From: Charina bottae | Lineage: Eukaryota; Chordata; Lepidosauria; Squamata; Charinaidae | DNA length: 64,000 nucleotides | Reading direction: 5' to 3' | Assembly: GCA_023362775.1 (NCBI GenBank) | Contig: JALMGJ010000002.1 | Location: 105,071,981 to 105,135,980 of the forward strand | Shown: positions 12,047 through 22,884 of the stretch, piece after piece | Layout: every line of letters starts with the position of its first letter | Numbering within the stretch: position 1 is the stretch's first letter | Notes under the pieces: generated by a model | The model's database searches: none | What the model was told of the DNA's origin: nothing | Seen by the model: the letters and a program-made list of their open reading frames with translations, nothing else | Program-made: the position numbers and the translations under genes

Positions 12047-12385
12047 TAAAGGTAAAGGTTCCCCCTGCACATTTGTGCACTCATGTCTGGCTCTAGGGGC
12101 CAGTGCTCATCTCCGTTTGTTAGCCAAAGAGCCAGCGTTGTCCGAAGATGCTTCCACGGTCATGTGGCCGGCATGATGCGTGTGGAACGCTGTTACCTAC
12201 CCACCGAAGTGGTACCTATTGATCTACTTGCATTTGCATGCTTTCGAATTGCTAGGTTGGCAAGAGCTGGGGCAAGTGTGGGAGCTCACTCCGTCACGTG
12301 GGGCTAGGGATTCGAACCTCTGAACTTACGATCTTCCAATCGACAAGCCTGGCATCTTACCCGCTGAGCCACCACGCCCCTTTTT
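12047..12385 (-). mobile_element. tRNA-derived SINE (Sauria type, head GGGGCGTGGTGGCTCAG)
   Basis: A complete copy on the minus strand with its tRNA-like head at the right end. The head carries the A-box region TGGCTCAGCGGGTAAGA and a B-box-like GGTTCGAATCCC. The body is shared with the copies at 19.5, 29.6, 31.3 and 57.0 kb, and the 3' tail is CCTTTACCTTTA. The 14-bp direct repeats TTTAGTAATAATTA at 12033-12046 and 12386-12399 are its target duplication. Pol III-transcribed, mobilised by a LINE. Confidence 0.9.
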
Positions 12386-12420
12386 TTTAGTAATAATTAG
12401 AAAAGAATAAATATTAGTGA

Positions 12421-12770
12421 CATAGTCAATGAAGATTCTCAGTCATCCAGGCGGAATTGTCTGCAGGTTGAGTCATGGCAACTGGATTTCTTTCTTTTGG
12501 TTGAAACATTTCACTGCTTGTCCAAGTAGCTTCTTCAGTCTGGGCAAAAGTTGGTGAGGGGACTCCATATATGTCTTCCAGGGTGGCTGTATTGACCTTA
12601 CACCTGATTGGCTTGTTAATTGGGCAATTGAGGTGTAGATAGGCTTTGGGATGTCTTACTCCTAAAACCTTTATTCATCCCCAAGTGGATTGTTAAATGT
12701 GGCCCTGCTGGTGAACTTGTGAAGTGGTCTTAATCTTCCTGGGGACTAATGAAAGAGCAGCATGATAAAT
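12421..12770 (-). mobile_element. Probable Penelope-like or similar retroelement relic
   Basis: Contains GTTGAAACATTTCACTGC followed by TTGTCCAAGTAGCTTCTTCAG, a motif pair (GAAGAAGC...GAAACGTTTCA on the other strand) also seen in weaker form near 21060 beside the clear Penelope element. No RT-coding segment remains. Family assignment is tentative. Confidence 0.4.
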
Positions 12771-12841
12771 GGGGGACAATACTCTGTGCATTTTTATAGA
12801 GACACTGGAATCTGTGGGTCACGTGACTTGATGTATTCATC

Positions 12842-13074
12842 TTTTTGTTTTTGTTCTTTCGAGTCAGTGTTGACTCCTGGTGACTGCCTGGACTAGTCCC
12901 TGCAGTTTTCTTGGCAAGATTTCGGAAGTGGTTTGCCATTGCCTGCTTCCTAGGGCTGAGAGAGAGGGACTGGCCCAAGGTCACCCAGCTGGCTTTGTGC
13001 CTAAGGCAGGACTAGAACTCACAGTCTCCTGGTTTCTAGCTTGGTGCCTTAACCACTACAACAAACTGGCTCTC
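12842..13074 (-). mobile_element. tRNA-derived SINE, GAGCCAGTTTGG head type
   Basis: The minus strand reads GAGAGCCAGTTTGTTGTAG, a TGAGTTCTAGTCCTGCC B-box region, CCAGCTGGGTGACCTTGGGC, and a tail with GGCAATGGCAAACCACTTC and an A-rich end with ACAAAAAC. It is the same family as 19013-19240. A short target duplication could not be assigned with certainty. Confidence 0.85.
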
Positions 13075-13077
13075 TTC

Positions 13078-14159
13078 CTTCTCTATACATCTGTACTAAT
13101 TTCCGGATGCCACCACATCCTGCATACCTTGCACTGTTTTCCAGGTTCTGTTCTCTCTCCCGCTTAGGATTCAGCTTAAAGTCCTCTGGATCAGGTTGGC
13201 AAGGCAACTTCCAAACAGTTAGCAAAGATTCCCATTGGCACCATCTGTGTAAACAGTTATTTATTCTCAAAATTCTACCCTCCCTGGGCTATGTTCTTAA
13301 GCAGAAAAGAGTGAGGAAGAAAACACCACTATGCCACCAGTTGCATCACTTCTGTTCCTTTTGAATCACCAAAGGTGATTGTTTTATTAAATACCATCAG
13401 ACAGGGGAGGGGAAATGAATGCATTTGTGATGTTGTAAAATCTAATTAGTGAAAAGCCAAGAAAAGTGTAAAATGTAAATTTTATTATTGCAAATGGATT
13501 ATTCTTCAAAGAGCATTCAGGGCTTTCTGCTTTCTTAGAGAAAGAAACCCAGCTGTTTCCATGTTCGTTGAACATATAACAAAAATAACTTTCTATTTAT
13601 AAAAGGGAAAATACCTCCTGGGAATAGTAAGTACTTAATGCCTTTCTATCATAAACTCTTCCTTGCATGACCACTTCTTAGCCTTACATGGATTCTGATG
13701 AAAAATAAATCTATTTGGAAGTAAATTAGCTGCTGACTTGGTTGTTTTTGTTATTTTTCCATACTAAGTAGGAATGGGTTCAGGAATGGTGATTTGACTA
13801 AAGCCACCTACTGAGTTTCATGGCTGAGATGGGAACTGGACTCTGGTTTGGAGCTGAACTTGGGCTTCCCAACTGTAAAATCCTGTCTGCTCTTCTACTG
13901 TTTATTCTGAAGATGTAAAATCTATTCAGTACAAGATATATTAGGTGTCCACCATTTTTCTAAAAAAAATAATAAATGCAGTGTTGGGGGACTGGAGCTT
14001 GTCCTGATAGCTTCTTGGAATTCTTTCTAAGCCTTTGATTCTTGTTTGTATGGCTGCGATTTAGGTCAGTTTTATTTGAGATGTCTTAAATTGCCTTGCC
14101 AGAGTGGCAAGGTTCCTTGTTCTGGATATTGCTGGCTACTTCTGGAAAAGAAAGGCATT
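13078..14159. other. Intronic sequence, no gene recognised
   Basis: No known repeat or exon recognised between the SINE and the L1 insertion. Confidence 0.4.
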
Positions 14160-14175
14160 AGGAGGTATCCTTTTT

Positions 14176-14836
14176 GGAAGTGTTTACAGGGAGAAGGAAC
14201 TTTTTTATCATCTCTGGTGGACCTGTGAGAAAGCCAAAAAATTTTGGGATCAAATATGTATTATTATTCAAAAGATTTTAAAAGTGAATATACAAAAAAA
14301 GCCGGAACTGTTCCTTTTGGGTTTGATGGAGAAAGAGCTGGAGAAACAATATGGAGTTCTGCTTTTATATATGATCCCAGCTGCAAGAATTTTATATGCA
14401 CAGAGATGGAAAGTTCCACAGATACCTACGGTTGAAGATTGGATTGTTAAATTAATGGATCTGGCCCAGATGGCTAAATTGACAGCATTAATTAGAGAAC
14501 ATTCAGTTTCTGGATTTTTATCTGTTTGGCAACCACTTCTCGAGTACCTGCTTGTGGTAGAAAAAAATGATGTTCTGATTTGGGGTTTTAATGATTAATT
14601 GGTTTATTTTAATAGAAATGATATTACTATGGTTTAATCATTGGTAAGAGATTATTTTTGTAAATTTATCTATATCTGTATTGGAGAAAGTCGGAAGTCA
14701 CTTTTCCGTCTTTGTTTTCTGTCTATTTGCACTTTATAGTTTTTTCTCTTTTTTTCTTTAGTTCTATTTTCATGCTTTTCTGTAGTTTCTATTTTGTATT
14801 TTATCTATACTTTGAAAATCAATAAAGTTTAAATTA
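14176..14836 (+). mobile_element. 5'-truncated L1 LINE with ORF2 C-terminus
   Basis: Encodes the last roughly 140 residues of L1 ORF2: HLWWTCEKAKKFW, LFLLGLM, LLYMIPAARILYAQRWK, QMAKLTALIRE, stopping after GFND at about 14598. A 3' UTR ending in CAATAAAGTTTAAATTA follows. The direct repeats AGGAGGTATCCTTTTT (14160-14175) and AGGAGGTATCCCTTTC (14837-14852) are a near-perfect target duplication. The ORF is uninterrupted, but the endonuclease and RT domains are missing, so the copy is dead. Confidence 0.88.
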
Positions 14837-14959
14837 AGGAGGTATCCCTTTCCTTCCTGCAATGTGTTGATGCAGGTTGCAGTTTCTAAAACTAGTACCA
14901 AAAGATCAGGATAATGGTCAAGGATTTATGGGATGTGTTAAGCTTGAACCTGAGCATCA

Positions 14960-15130
14960 TAGTATTATTGATTGATTGATTGATTGATTGATTACATGCC
15001 ATCAAATCATTGTCAACTCTTAGCGTTATTACAAAATAATAGTGTTGTAGAATAATTATATATTATTTAGATTTCTAAGGCCACCCAGGGTTGCTGTTGA
15101 ATTGGGCAGCCTTAGAAATCTAAATTATAA
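14960..15130 (-). mobile_element. L2/CR1-type 3' tail remnant with (GATT)n
   Basis: A (GATT)n run at about 14971-14994 precedes CATGCCATCAAATCATTG. A TTTAGATTTCTAAGGCCACCC segment of the LINE 3'-end type then follows. The 16-bp arms TTTAGATTTCTAAGGC (15066-15081) and GCCTTAGAAATCTAAA (15109-15124) form a perfect inverted repeat. Assignment to a LINE tail is tentative. Confidence 0.35.
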
Positions 15131-16324
15131 GCTAGCAAGCAAGCAAACAAATGCTTCTCAGCTTCAGTGACTTAATTCCAAATGAAATAAATTCTAGATA
15201 GAATTTCACCCAGAATTCTCCACTGATTGAAGAGAATCAGTGTTATGTATAACCATAGGTGCCTTTATTTATGGTCTTCTGGCTACTTGCAGATGAAGAT
15301 AAGAAAGTACGGGAAGTGATCCAAATATTTCTAAACTTCTGGAATAGAAATGCAATGCAAATAAGACTAAGCCGGAAGGATTGAATAAGCACTCTTTATC
15401 AGGAATTATTCAGTGTAACCAACATTGAAGAACTATATATGAGCTCACCTCCACCCTACCCCTCCCCAAAAAGAGAAATATTTGTCAGATTAAAAATAGA
15501 TTTTTTTCTATTAGAATACATGTAGGTTATGTAAAGTCATAGAAGTTCCAAATCATTGAGTTTTAATTGACATTTGTGTGTTCTCAACCTTTGAATATAT
15601 TTCAGGAGTCCCAAGAGAGAGAACTGTAGAGTTCTGGCAAAGTACAAGTGTTCAGGTAGAATACGTGATATTTCAGGTATGCAAGTAGAGTATCTCTCTT
15701 GTATTTACATCAAAAGATTTCTTAAAGATATGTTGACATTCTCTCAAACAGAATGTCATGGTTTCTGAGAGGATATGTACTGTTCTATAAGGATAATCTT
15801 AAGTAGATGGTTTCCTGTATAATGGGGCCTTCAGAGCAAAAGATATGCACCTTTCACAATGAGGTCAAATAAAATGCTATGGCTTAGCCAAAGATCACTA
15901 CCAATGTTTCAGTAGTACATTTTTTAAAAAATGGGTACATTGTTCAGGATGTATTCAAAACCCAATTAATAATAGGACAGAATTTAAGTTTCTGAGGCAT
16001 ACCATAGGTTCTTTCTCTACTTTACATTTGGTTTTCTTGGGCAAAAAATGGGGATCACGACTCCTACAGAGCAGCCATTGTGTCATAGGCTCATTACATC
16101 CCCCAAATTCCAGATGTTCCCAAATTCCTCCCTTATACAGTTCTGGTAGGGTTGGAAAATGTCATTTCCTAGCAATGTTTACAATTTTTTTAGTTCTCAT
16201 ATTTTAAAATAAAATATCAGTAATTAAAAAAAATACACAAACGTACTAGTCATACATGCAAACACCAATTATTAAATCAACAAAATTACATATAAAATTA
16301 GCTTTTGGCACATTATAAAATTTT
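15131..16324. other. AT-rich intronic sequence, no gene recognised
   Basis: No repeat family or exon recognised. Confidence 0.4.
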
Positions 16325-16995
16325 AGTGATTGATTGATTGGGTTTGTAAGGCCACTTAATTGTTACATGTCTTGAGGTGGCATAAAGAGAAGGTTAGAAA
16401 CATCATATAACAATCATCATCATCATCATCATCATCCACTCAGGGAATATAGAATCTTAAAAACCCATAATATACCAGTGGGTTCACAAATCATCCTGGC
16501 CCAGGGCCTGCTGGAAGAACCAGGTTTTTAAGGCTTTCCTTGAGGACAGCAGGGTTGGGGCCCTAGGGACTTCAGAGGGAGTGATATTCCAGAAGGCAAA
16601 AGCAGCAACAGAGAAGAGACACTTTCCAGATCCCATTTCTTCTTCATTGAGGGGATGGCTACCCTTGTCTGAGATTATAGGAAGGGAATAGGTAATTGGA
16701 AAAAGGTATTTCTACAAATAGCCAGACCTGGCTATTTGAAAGGCTTTATAGATGACCATCAATACCTTGAATTGCATCTAGATGTCAACTGGCAATAGTG
16801 CAGCTCATGAAGTAGAGGTGTTCCATGGGCATTCTGAGGTGCACCTATAATTACTCATGTGACTGTGATCTAAACCAGCAGTAGCTTCTAAGTGGTCTTC
16901 AAGATAAATGTAAAGCATGTTGCAGTAGCTTAAATGAGAGGTGACTAAGACATGGGAACTGTGAGAAGGGTCTCTCAGTCCAGGAAAGGACAGAA
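16325..16995 (-). mobile_element. L2/CR1-type LINE fragment, ORF2 C-terminus and 3' end
   Basis: The 3' end at the left has (GATT)n and GTTTGTAAGGCCACTT, with an (ATC)n patch at 16413-16436. On the minus strand the remainder aligns by eye with the better copy at 46715-47440: the blocks for the WNI/FW..-type segment, ALWNI-like positions, and upstream LVTSHLSYCNMLY. It is degenerate and has no intact frame. Confidence 0.65.
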
Positions 16996-17385
16996 AGATG
17001 AATCTGTGCAAAGCTCTCCTAGGCAGAGCTGCTAGTGCTCTTTGAGCAAGAGGTGCAAATCTAGTAGGACCCCAAAAATTGTGCACCAGTTTCATCTGGG
17101 GAAGTACAACCCCATTCAACCCCCAAAAGTGCTATACCTAACCAGTATTGTGTCTTTAAGGAATGCTGTATCTGGCATTGGGACAACTAAAGCTGGTAAT
17201 GTCTACTCTTGTTTATATTACAAAAAAAAGCATTATGTGAAGCCCTTGGTTGACTAAACCCATGATGGGCAGTCAAGATCAATATTCATGGGCTGATCTG
17301 GTGACAACCACTGCATATGGAAAACTGCTGTTTGGACTGTCAACATATAGTAAAGAGAATGCATGAAAGAAAAACGGATATGTTG
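16996..17385. other. Intronic sequence, no gene recognised
   Basis: Nothing identified between two LINE relics. Confidence 0.35.
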
Positions 17386-17389
17386 TGTG

Positions 17390-18880
17390 TTTGTGAAACT
17401 AAGAGTAAATGGAAGTAATATATTTAAATAAAGTTAATCTGAGTGTGGAGTGGAACTGATAAATTAATATGGGGAAGTAATGGTATCAATTTAATTATAA
17501 ATGAAATGCCTAAATTGAATATCAGAAAGCTTGAATTGGTGTCATCTTTTGGGATGAATTGTGCAATATTCTGAATGAGTGAGTTTCAGGGGAAAATGTT
17601 ATTCTGGGTAGGAATGAGATGAGGGAATTCAGAAAAACAAGTTATTGGGCCATTCAGAGACCCAGTAATGAATGAGAATGGTGACTGCTTAGCTTCAAAT
17701 GTGTGGTTTAAATATAAGATTATTCAAGTTTATACATGGGAAAGGAGTCTAAAAGGATTATTGGTGTGATCCATCATGGTGAAAGATTGAGAGTATTAGT
17801 GAAGGACACAAGAATAATGCAAGGTTCTGAGTGTGGTGCAGACCATTTTTATGATAGTGTCAAGAAAGGATATTGAGAAAATGGACACAGAAGAAAAAGA
17901 TAGAAGGGGAAAAAACTAGAGTAAAAGTAGAATGACTGTAGGAAGAAAAAGTTCAAGTTTTGTATGCAAAGGTATTAGAAAGTTAGATTAATCTCCCAAT
18001 AGAACAAAGCAAGTAGACAGAAGGGAACATGATGTGGAAGTTGCTTGGAACAGTACGGAAGGAATGACGTTACAAAGTGCCAGAGAAGTGTGCAGAGCTT
18101 TGCTAATAGGAAGTATGAAAAAATAGGCTTGGTGGAATGTTGAAGTGTCAAAGAGGATGGATGAGGAAAGAAATGCACATACACCATGAGAACAATTGTT
18201 ACAAAAAACAAAATGAAGAGAAAGTTAGTGTGCAATAAAAAGAGAGGGAGAAAGTTTCAAAAATGTAGTCAAAGAGAGCAAGGAACAGTTAAAAGAGGTG
18301 GCAAAAACTCAGAGAGGTTTTAATGGAAATTTAAAATATTGTTTCCAAAGTGGGTGAATGAAGTTAAGAATTAAAGTGATGAAACTATTTGGGATAAAAT
18401 TGAAGTAAGAAATGCTGGAAGGAGTATTTTAGAAATTTGTATGGGAATGATAGTTATGCCAAAGAGTGGAATAAATGCTATATATGGTAGCATCCATGAA
18501 AAAATGGTTGAATGGGATGTGTTAAATGCAGTGAGGTATTGAGAAATGATAAGGGTGCAGGTTTAGAAGGTATAATTGGGGAGTGACCAGTATGAAAACA
18601 TATGTTGAACTGGTTTGGTCAAATAGAGAGAATGCATGAGGATAGAATTGCAAAACAAATACATGAAGGAAGAATCAACTGGTTGAGAAGATGGGGAAGA
18701 CCAAGAAAGTTGCAGTTGGATGAAGTTGATGAGATTCCCAAAAAGAGAAAGGGGATAATTTTTTAAAAAGTCAATGTATGAATCAAGGTATGGACCTGGG
18801 GGAAGGAAGAATAGTTTGCAAGGACAGAAAAGTATGGAGAGGTATAGGGAATGGTGTTGGTAAAGTCTAGATATAGTTAA
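17390..18880 (+). mobile_element. Degenerate RTE-like LINE lacking its RT core
   Basis: Conceptual translation, with many stops, shows an endonuclease-like end (NENGDCLASNV, QVYTWERS). An AWWNVEVSKRMDEERNA segment like the WWN-EV motif after the endonuclease of RTE elements follows, then NDKGAGLEGI. It then jumps directly to LNWFGQIERMHEDRIAK and RRWGRPRK, typical of the C-terminus. The catalytic YxDD region that should lie between is absent, so this is an internally deleted copy. Base composition is strongly A/G-rich. Family placement is by motif only. Confidence 0.5.
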
Positions 18881-19012
18881 ATTTTGCTTGTCTTATCTCC
18901 TTTGTTTAATTTCTTTGACTTATTATTTCTTACTCTTTTCCTGCATTTTCCCTGCCTTGTACTTCTGTTTGCTAGGACACACATTTAGAGACAGTTACTG
19001 CTCCCAGAAGAG

Positions 19013-19240
19013 AGCCAGTTTGGTCTAGCGGTTAAGGATCAGGCTAGAAACCAAGAAACTGTGAGTTCTAGTCCCACTTTAGGCATGAAGCCAGCTGGGT
19101 GACCTTGGGCCAGTCACTCTCTCTTAGCCCTAGGAAGAAGGCAATGGCAAACCACTTCAAAAACCTTGCCAAAAAAGCTGCAGGGACTTGTCTAGGCAGT
19201 TGCCAGGAAGCAAGACTGACTCAAAGGCACCCAAAGCCTC
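19013..19240 (+). mobile_element. tRNA-derived SINE, GAGCCAGTTTGG head type
   Basis: Starts GAGCCAGTTTGGTCTAGCGG, with a B-box-like GAGTTCTAGTCCCAC and CCAGCTGGGTGACCTTGGGC. The tail has GGCAATGGCAAACCACTTC and ACTGACTCAAAGGCAC. Direct repeats ACTGCTCCCAGAAGAG (18997-19012) and ACTGCTCCCAGAGAAGAG (19241-19258, a 2-bp difference) flank it, showing retroposition. Confidence 0.9.
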
Positions 19241-19508
19241 ACTGCTCCCAGAGAAGAGGGCTGAATAAGAGAGCTTACCTAATCCCTCCATGAAATAAAG
19301 TTGAGGAACCATAGGCAAAGGACAGAGCAGCTTCCCTGCTTTCCAATGTACCTGCAAGATTCCTTCAAGCAGCAACATTAGTACAAAATAACAGCTCAGT
19401 TCTTGGAAGTTTAGACAGCTTTTGTGAATCTGTGTCTTAATTTCTGAGCCTGCAATCAGAGAAAATCCAGACTTACACTGTAATTATTTCATCACCCAGT
19501 ACTGTAAA

Positions 19509-19837
19509 AAGGTAAAGGTACCCCCCGCACATTTGTGCAGTCGTGTCCGACTCTAGGGGCCGGTGCTCATCTCCGTTTGTTAGCCAAAGAGCCAGCGTTG
19601 TCTGAAGACGCTTCCACGGTCATGTGGCCGCATGACACGCGTGGAACGCTGTTACCTACCCACCGAAGTGGTACCTATTCATCTACTTGCATTTGCATGC
19701 TTTCGAATTGCTAGGTTGGCAAGAGCTGGAGCTAGTGCGGGAGCTCACTCCGCACGCAGGGCTAGGGATTTGAACCTCCGAACTTGCAATCTTCTGATCA
19801 ACAAGCCTGGCGTCTTACCCACTGAGCCACCACGCCC
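19509..19837 (-). mobile_element. tRNA-derived SINE (Sauria type)
   Basis: Minus-strand copy with head at the right (TGGCTCAGTGGGTAAGAC reading inwards) and tail CCTTTACC at the left. Imperfect direct repeats AGTACTGTAAA (19498-19508) and AGGACTGTACA (19838-19848) flank it. Body very similar to the copies at 12047 and 29591. Confidence 0.88.
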
Positions 19838-19979
19838 AGGACTGTACACACAAGTAAATGTGACTTAAAGAGTATTTTAGCAGCTAGTAATATTGACTGA
19901 AGTTTTACGGGCCAGTGACCGTTTCCACCAGAGCTATAGATAAAAAGTGGAGATGCAATGAAGAAATTGTGCAAAACCC

Positions 19980-20230
19980 TGATAGTTTCTAAACACAACA
20001 AAACTATGAATCTATATTCTCCAGGGGAATAATGTGCAGCACGTTTACCTTTTTGGCATCCCCTGGATTTATTGCTGAAGCTGGCATCTAACTGAGTATC
20101 ATCTGCCAGGTATAAGAGCACATAATGTTCAGGATGACATGTCAAGTTTCTTCTTGTGTTGGAACATCCATGTAAACATAATGAAAGTATCTCTCGGCTA
20201 GAATACTGGTAGCCTTTCTTGGAATTCATA
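19980..20230 (-). mobile_element. L2/CR1-type LINE reverse-transcriptase relic
   Basis: On the minus strand a frame reads HPEHYVLLYLADDTQLD, carrying the YxDD catalytic motif in the LYADDTQLY context typical of L2/CR1 elements. The flanking frame has decayed. Only this short RT piece is recognisable. Confidence 0.6.
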
Positions 20231-20264
20231 ATACTTTAGAATGTTAAGTCTGGAGAAAGAGGGG

Positions 20265-20358
20265 ATAATTATTGAATGCAATATTTGGCTACTGATACTC
20301 CTTGGGGGAGTTGGGCGGTGATAAATCCAATAAATAAATAAAATAAATAAATAAATTA
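20265..20358 (+). mobile_element. L2/CR1-type 3' tail with (AAATA)n
   Basis: The sequence GGAGTTGGGCGGTGATAAAT followed by CCAATAAATAAATAAAATAAATAA-type repeats is a typical LINE 3' end and A-rich tail. It lies in the opposite orientation to the RT relic just upstream, so it is probably a separate insertion. Confidence 0.5.
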
Positions 20359-20487
20359 TTTGAAATGGTCTCAAAAAAATTAAACTGTAAAGATAATTAG
20401 ACTTCAGATTACATGTCATTCATCTTGCTTACAAAGTGATTGGAAAAATTATATGTATATAGGTACCAATTGAAGAGCATAATCGAA

Positions 20488-20997
20488 GGGGCGCGGTAGC
20501 TCAGCGAGTTAAACCGCTGAGTCTGCTGACCATAAGGTCGGCAGTTCGAATCCGCGTGGCAAGGTGAGCTCTCGTCACTAGCCCTAGCTCCCTGCCAACA
20601 CAGCGATTCGAAAGCTAAATAGCAAGTAGATAAATGGGTACCACTCACGTGGGGCAATATGCTGGCATCCTGTCGGGGAGTCGCCTCGGAACCGAAGATA
20701 AAGATCTGGAGAAGCCCGTGGATGGCGGCTGAGGATGGCGGCAGAGGACGACGGATCCCAATTTAACAACTTCCGGGATGTCAGCAGCCGGCTCCGAAAG
20801 CGAGGCATTCTGGGGCTTGTAGTTCCGATGCCTAGAAAGAAGAGCCGGTTCCCTCACCCCCTCCCTAATCACGCGGGTATTGTAATATATATGGATGTAT
20901 AATTAAAATATATGTAATGACGTTGTAAGCCGCCTAGAGTCCTCCATTAGGGAGGGGATAGGCGGGGTATAAATAAGATAAATAAATAAATAAATAT
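20488..20997 (+). mobile_element. Composite SINE: tRNA-like head joined to an L2-type tail
   Basis: The head GGGGCGCGGTAGCTCAGCGA (A box) is followed by GGTCGGCAGTTCGAATCCGC (B box). The Sauria-type body GCGATTCGAAAGC and CAAGTAGATAAATGGGTACC runs to about 20660. A CG-rich unrelated middle (ATGGCGG repeats, AACTTCCGGG) follows. The end is TGTAAGCCGCCTAGAGTCC and GGGATAGGCGGGGTATAAAT with (AAAT)n, an L2-type LINE tail. It could be one mosaic element or adjacent insertions; no clear target duplication was found. Confidence 0.55.
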
Positions 20998-21029
20998 TTG
21001 TAGCTCAGGGTTGAACTGTGGAGTCCATG

Positions 21030-22829
21030 GTGCTCTCTGAGCCTTGTTGTTTTCTTGCAGACGTTTCATTGCCAGGCTAGGCAACATCTTAAGTGCGAAA
21101 AGGGAGTGGAACTTGCTCTCTGTTTATATACCCTGGCTTGTCCTGCCTGCGTTGGTGGGGGTGTTGTACTCTCCTTGGTAGTATCTCCTTGATTGGGTTG
21201 TTGTTTGCTGCTTGGTTGATTTACTGAGTTAATAGTTCCTTGATTAGGGTCTATTGTGTTGTTTGATTGCTCCTCTGCTGCTAATCTTGCTGTTAATCTT
21301 TGCCTATCTTGTTGTTGATTGCTGGCAAAGAGGTGTTCTGGTCTTCTGGCTTTTCTATTGTCTCTTATGAATGGTATGTAAATGTTGTTTACCTCTATGT
21401 GTCTGTTGATGGCTGCTTTGTCTGAGTGCCAAGCTTCCAGGAATTCTCTAGCATTTTTGGATTTGGCTTGGTTTAGTGTAGGCCAGTCTGTCCTACATAG
21501 TGGCTGTTACAGTCCTTACACTGTATCTTGTAGATAATTCCTGTTTTTTCTTCTTGGGCTACTGGGTCTTTTGGTATACTTACGATGTTCTGAAGGGTTT
21601 TGGTTGGTTTGTGTGCTACGGTGATGCCGTGTGGTTGTAACAGTCTATTAGTAGTTTCTGAGATGTTTCTGATGTATGGCAGTGTAATCCTTTTCATAGC
21701 TTCAGTTGGTTTTGTTGTGGTGGGTTGAGTGGTCAGGCACTTTTTGATAAAGTTGTGTGGATATCCATTTTGCTGGAAGATGCTATATAAGTGGTCTATT
21801 TCCTTTTTCTGGTGTTCTGGGTTGCTGCAGTGCGTTTGTGCTCGTTTGAATAGTGTTCTTACACAGCTCCTCTTGTGGGAGGTTGGGTTATTGCTTTGGT
21901 AGTGGAGCACTTGGTTAGTGTGGGTAGATTTCCGGTAGACTTGTGTTTCTAGAATGCCATCATTTCCTCTACTGATGAGGATGTCCAAGAAGGGTAGTGT
22001 GTTGTTGTTTTCTTCTTCCCTTGTGAATTTTATTCCTTTGAAGATGTTGTTGATGGTTTCATGTGTTTCCTCCAGTTGATCCTTTTTTATTATGACGAAG
22101 GTGTCATCTACATACCGGATCCATACTTTGGGTTTTATGTGTGGGAGTGCTATCCTTTCTAGACGTTGCATTACTATCTCTGCTATGAGTCCTGAGAGTG
22201 GTGACCCCATAGGTGTTCCTTTGATTTGTTGGTATATTTGTCCATCAAACTGAAAGTAGGTGGTGAGGCAGAGGTTGATGAGGTCCATGATTCTGGGTAT
22301 TTTGATCTTGGTGTATCTAGTTAGGTCAGGTGTGTTACGTAGAACTGCTGCCATGGATTCAATCGCTAGTGCTTGGTCTATGGATGTAAAGGGTGCAGTG
22401 ACATCAAATGACACCATAATTTCATCTTCATCTATTTTTAGGTCTTTGCTTTTCTGGAGGCACTGTAGTGGTGAGTTGATAGAGTATTCGCTCTCCTCTG
22501 TGAGATGCCCAAGTTTCCTTGCAAGTTCTTTAGCTAAGTTGTATGTGGGGGTCCCTGGTAATGATACAATTGGACAGCATGGTATGTCGGGCTTGTGTAT
22601 TTTGGGGCGTCCGTAGAAGCGTGGGATGATGGGTCCACTGCTTTTCATCCGCCTCTGTTCTTCTTTAGTGATCTGACCTTTCTTGGTTAGGTCGTTGAGG
22701 ATTCTTTTGACCTGGTTGTCCAGTTTCTGTATCAGATTGGTGTTTACTGGGGTGTATGTTTCTTTGTCCTCAAGTAAATTTTTGGCTTTTTGTATATATT
22801 GTGATCTGTCCATAATGACGGTGGTGCGG

Positions 22830-22836
<7 letters not shown>
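21030..22836 (-). mobile_element. Penelope-like retroelement with intact RT core and damaged GIY-YIG endonuclease
   Basis: On the minus strand a frame from about 22836 to 21490 encodes a Penelope-type RT: TVIMDRSQYIQK, RFYGRPKIHKP, MVSFDVTAPFTSID, GTPMGSPLSG, IRYVDDTFVI (catalytic Asp pair near 22105) and NTLPFLDILISR. The endonuclease start YKIQCKDC and YVGQTG follows, then a stop at 21473-21475. Another frame resumes at once with AREFLEAWHSDKAAINRHIE and runs to a TGA at 21066. The middle of the GIY-YIG domain is missing between them, so the endonuclease is broken by deletion and frameshift. The 5' end is truncated at a (TG)n(TA)n repeat. Penelope elements use RT plus GIY-YIG for integration. 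No open frame carries both parts, so it is probably inactive alone. Confidence 0.92.

Positions 22837-22884
<48 letters not shown>
22837..22884. repeat. (GT)n(AT)n microsatellite
   Basis: About 26 bp of GT repeats followed by about 22 bp of AT repeats, exactly at the 5' truncation point of the Penelope-like element. Confidence 0.97.

Noticed and set aside
16413..16436. CRISPR-like or minisatellite array
   Set aside because: A simple (ATC)n run. No spacer-repeat structure is present anywhere in the window.
20488..20560. Possible tRNA gene
   Set aside because: Has A and B boxes, but continues into SINE body sequence and shows no clear acceptor-stem closure. The same holds for the other SINE heads.
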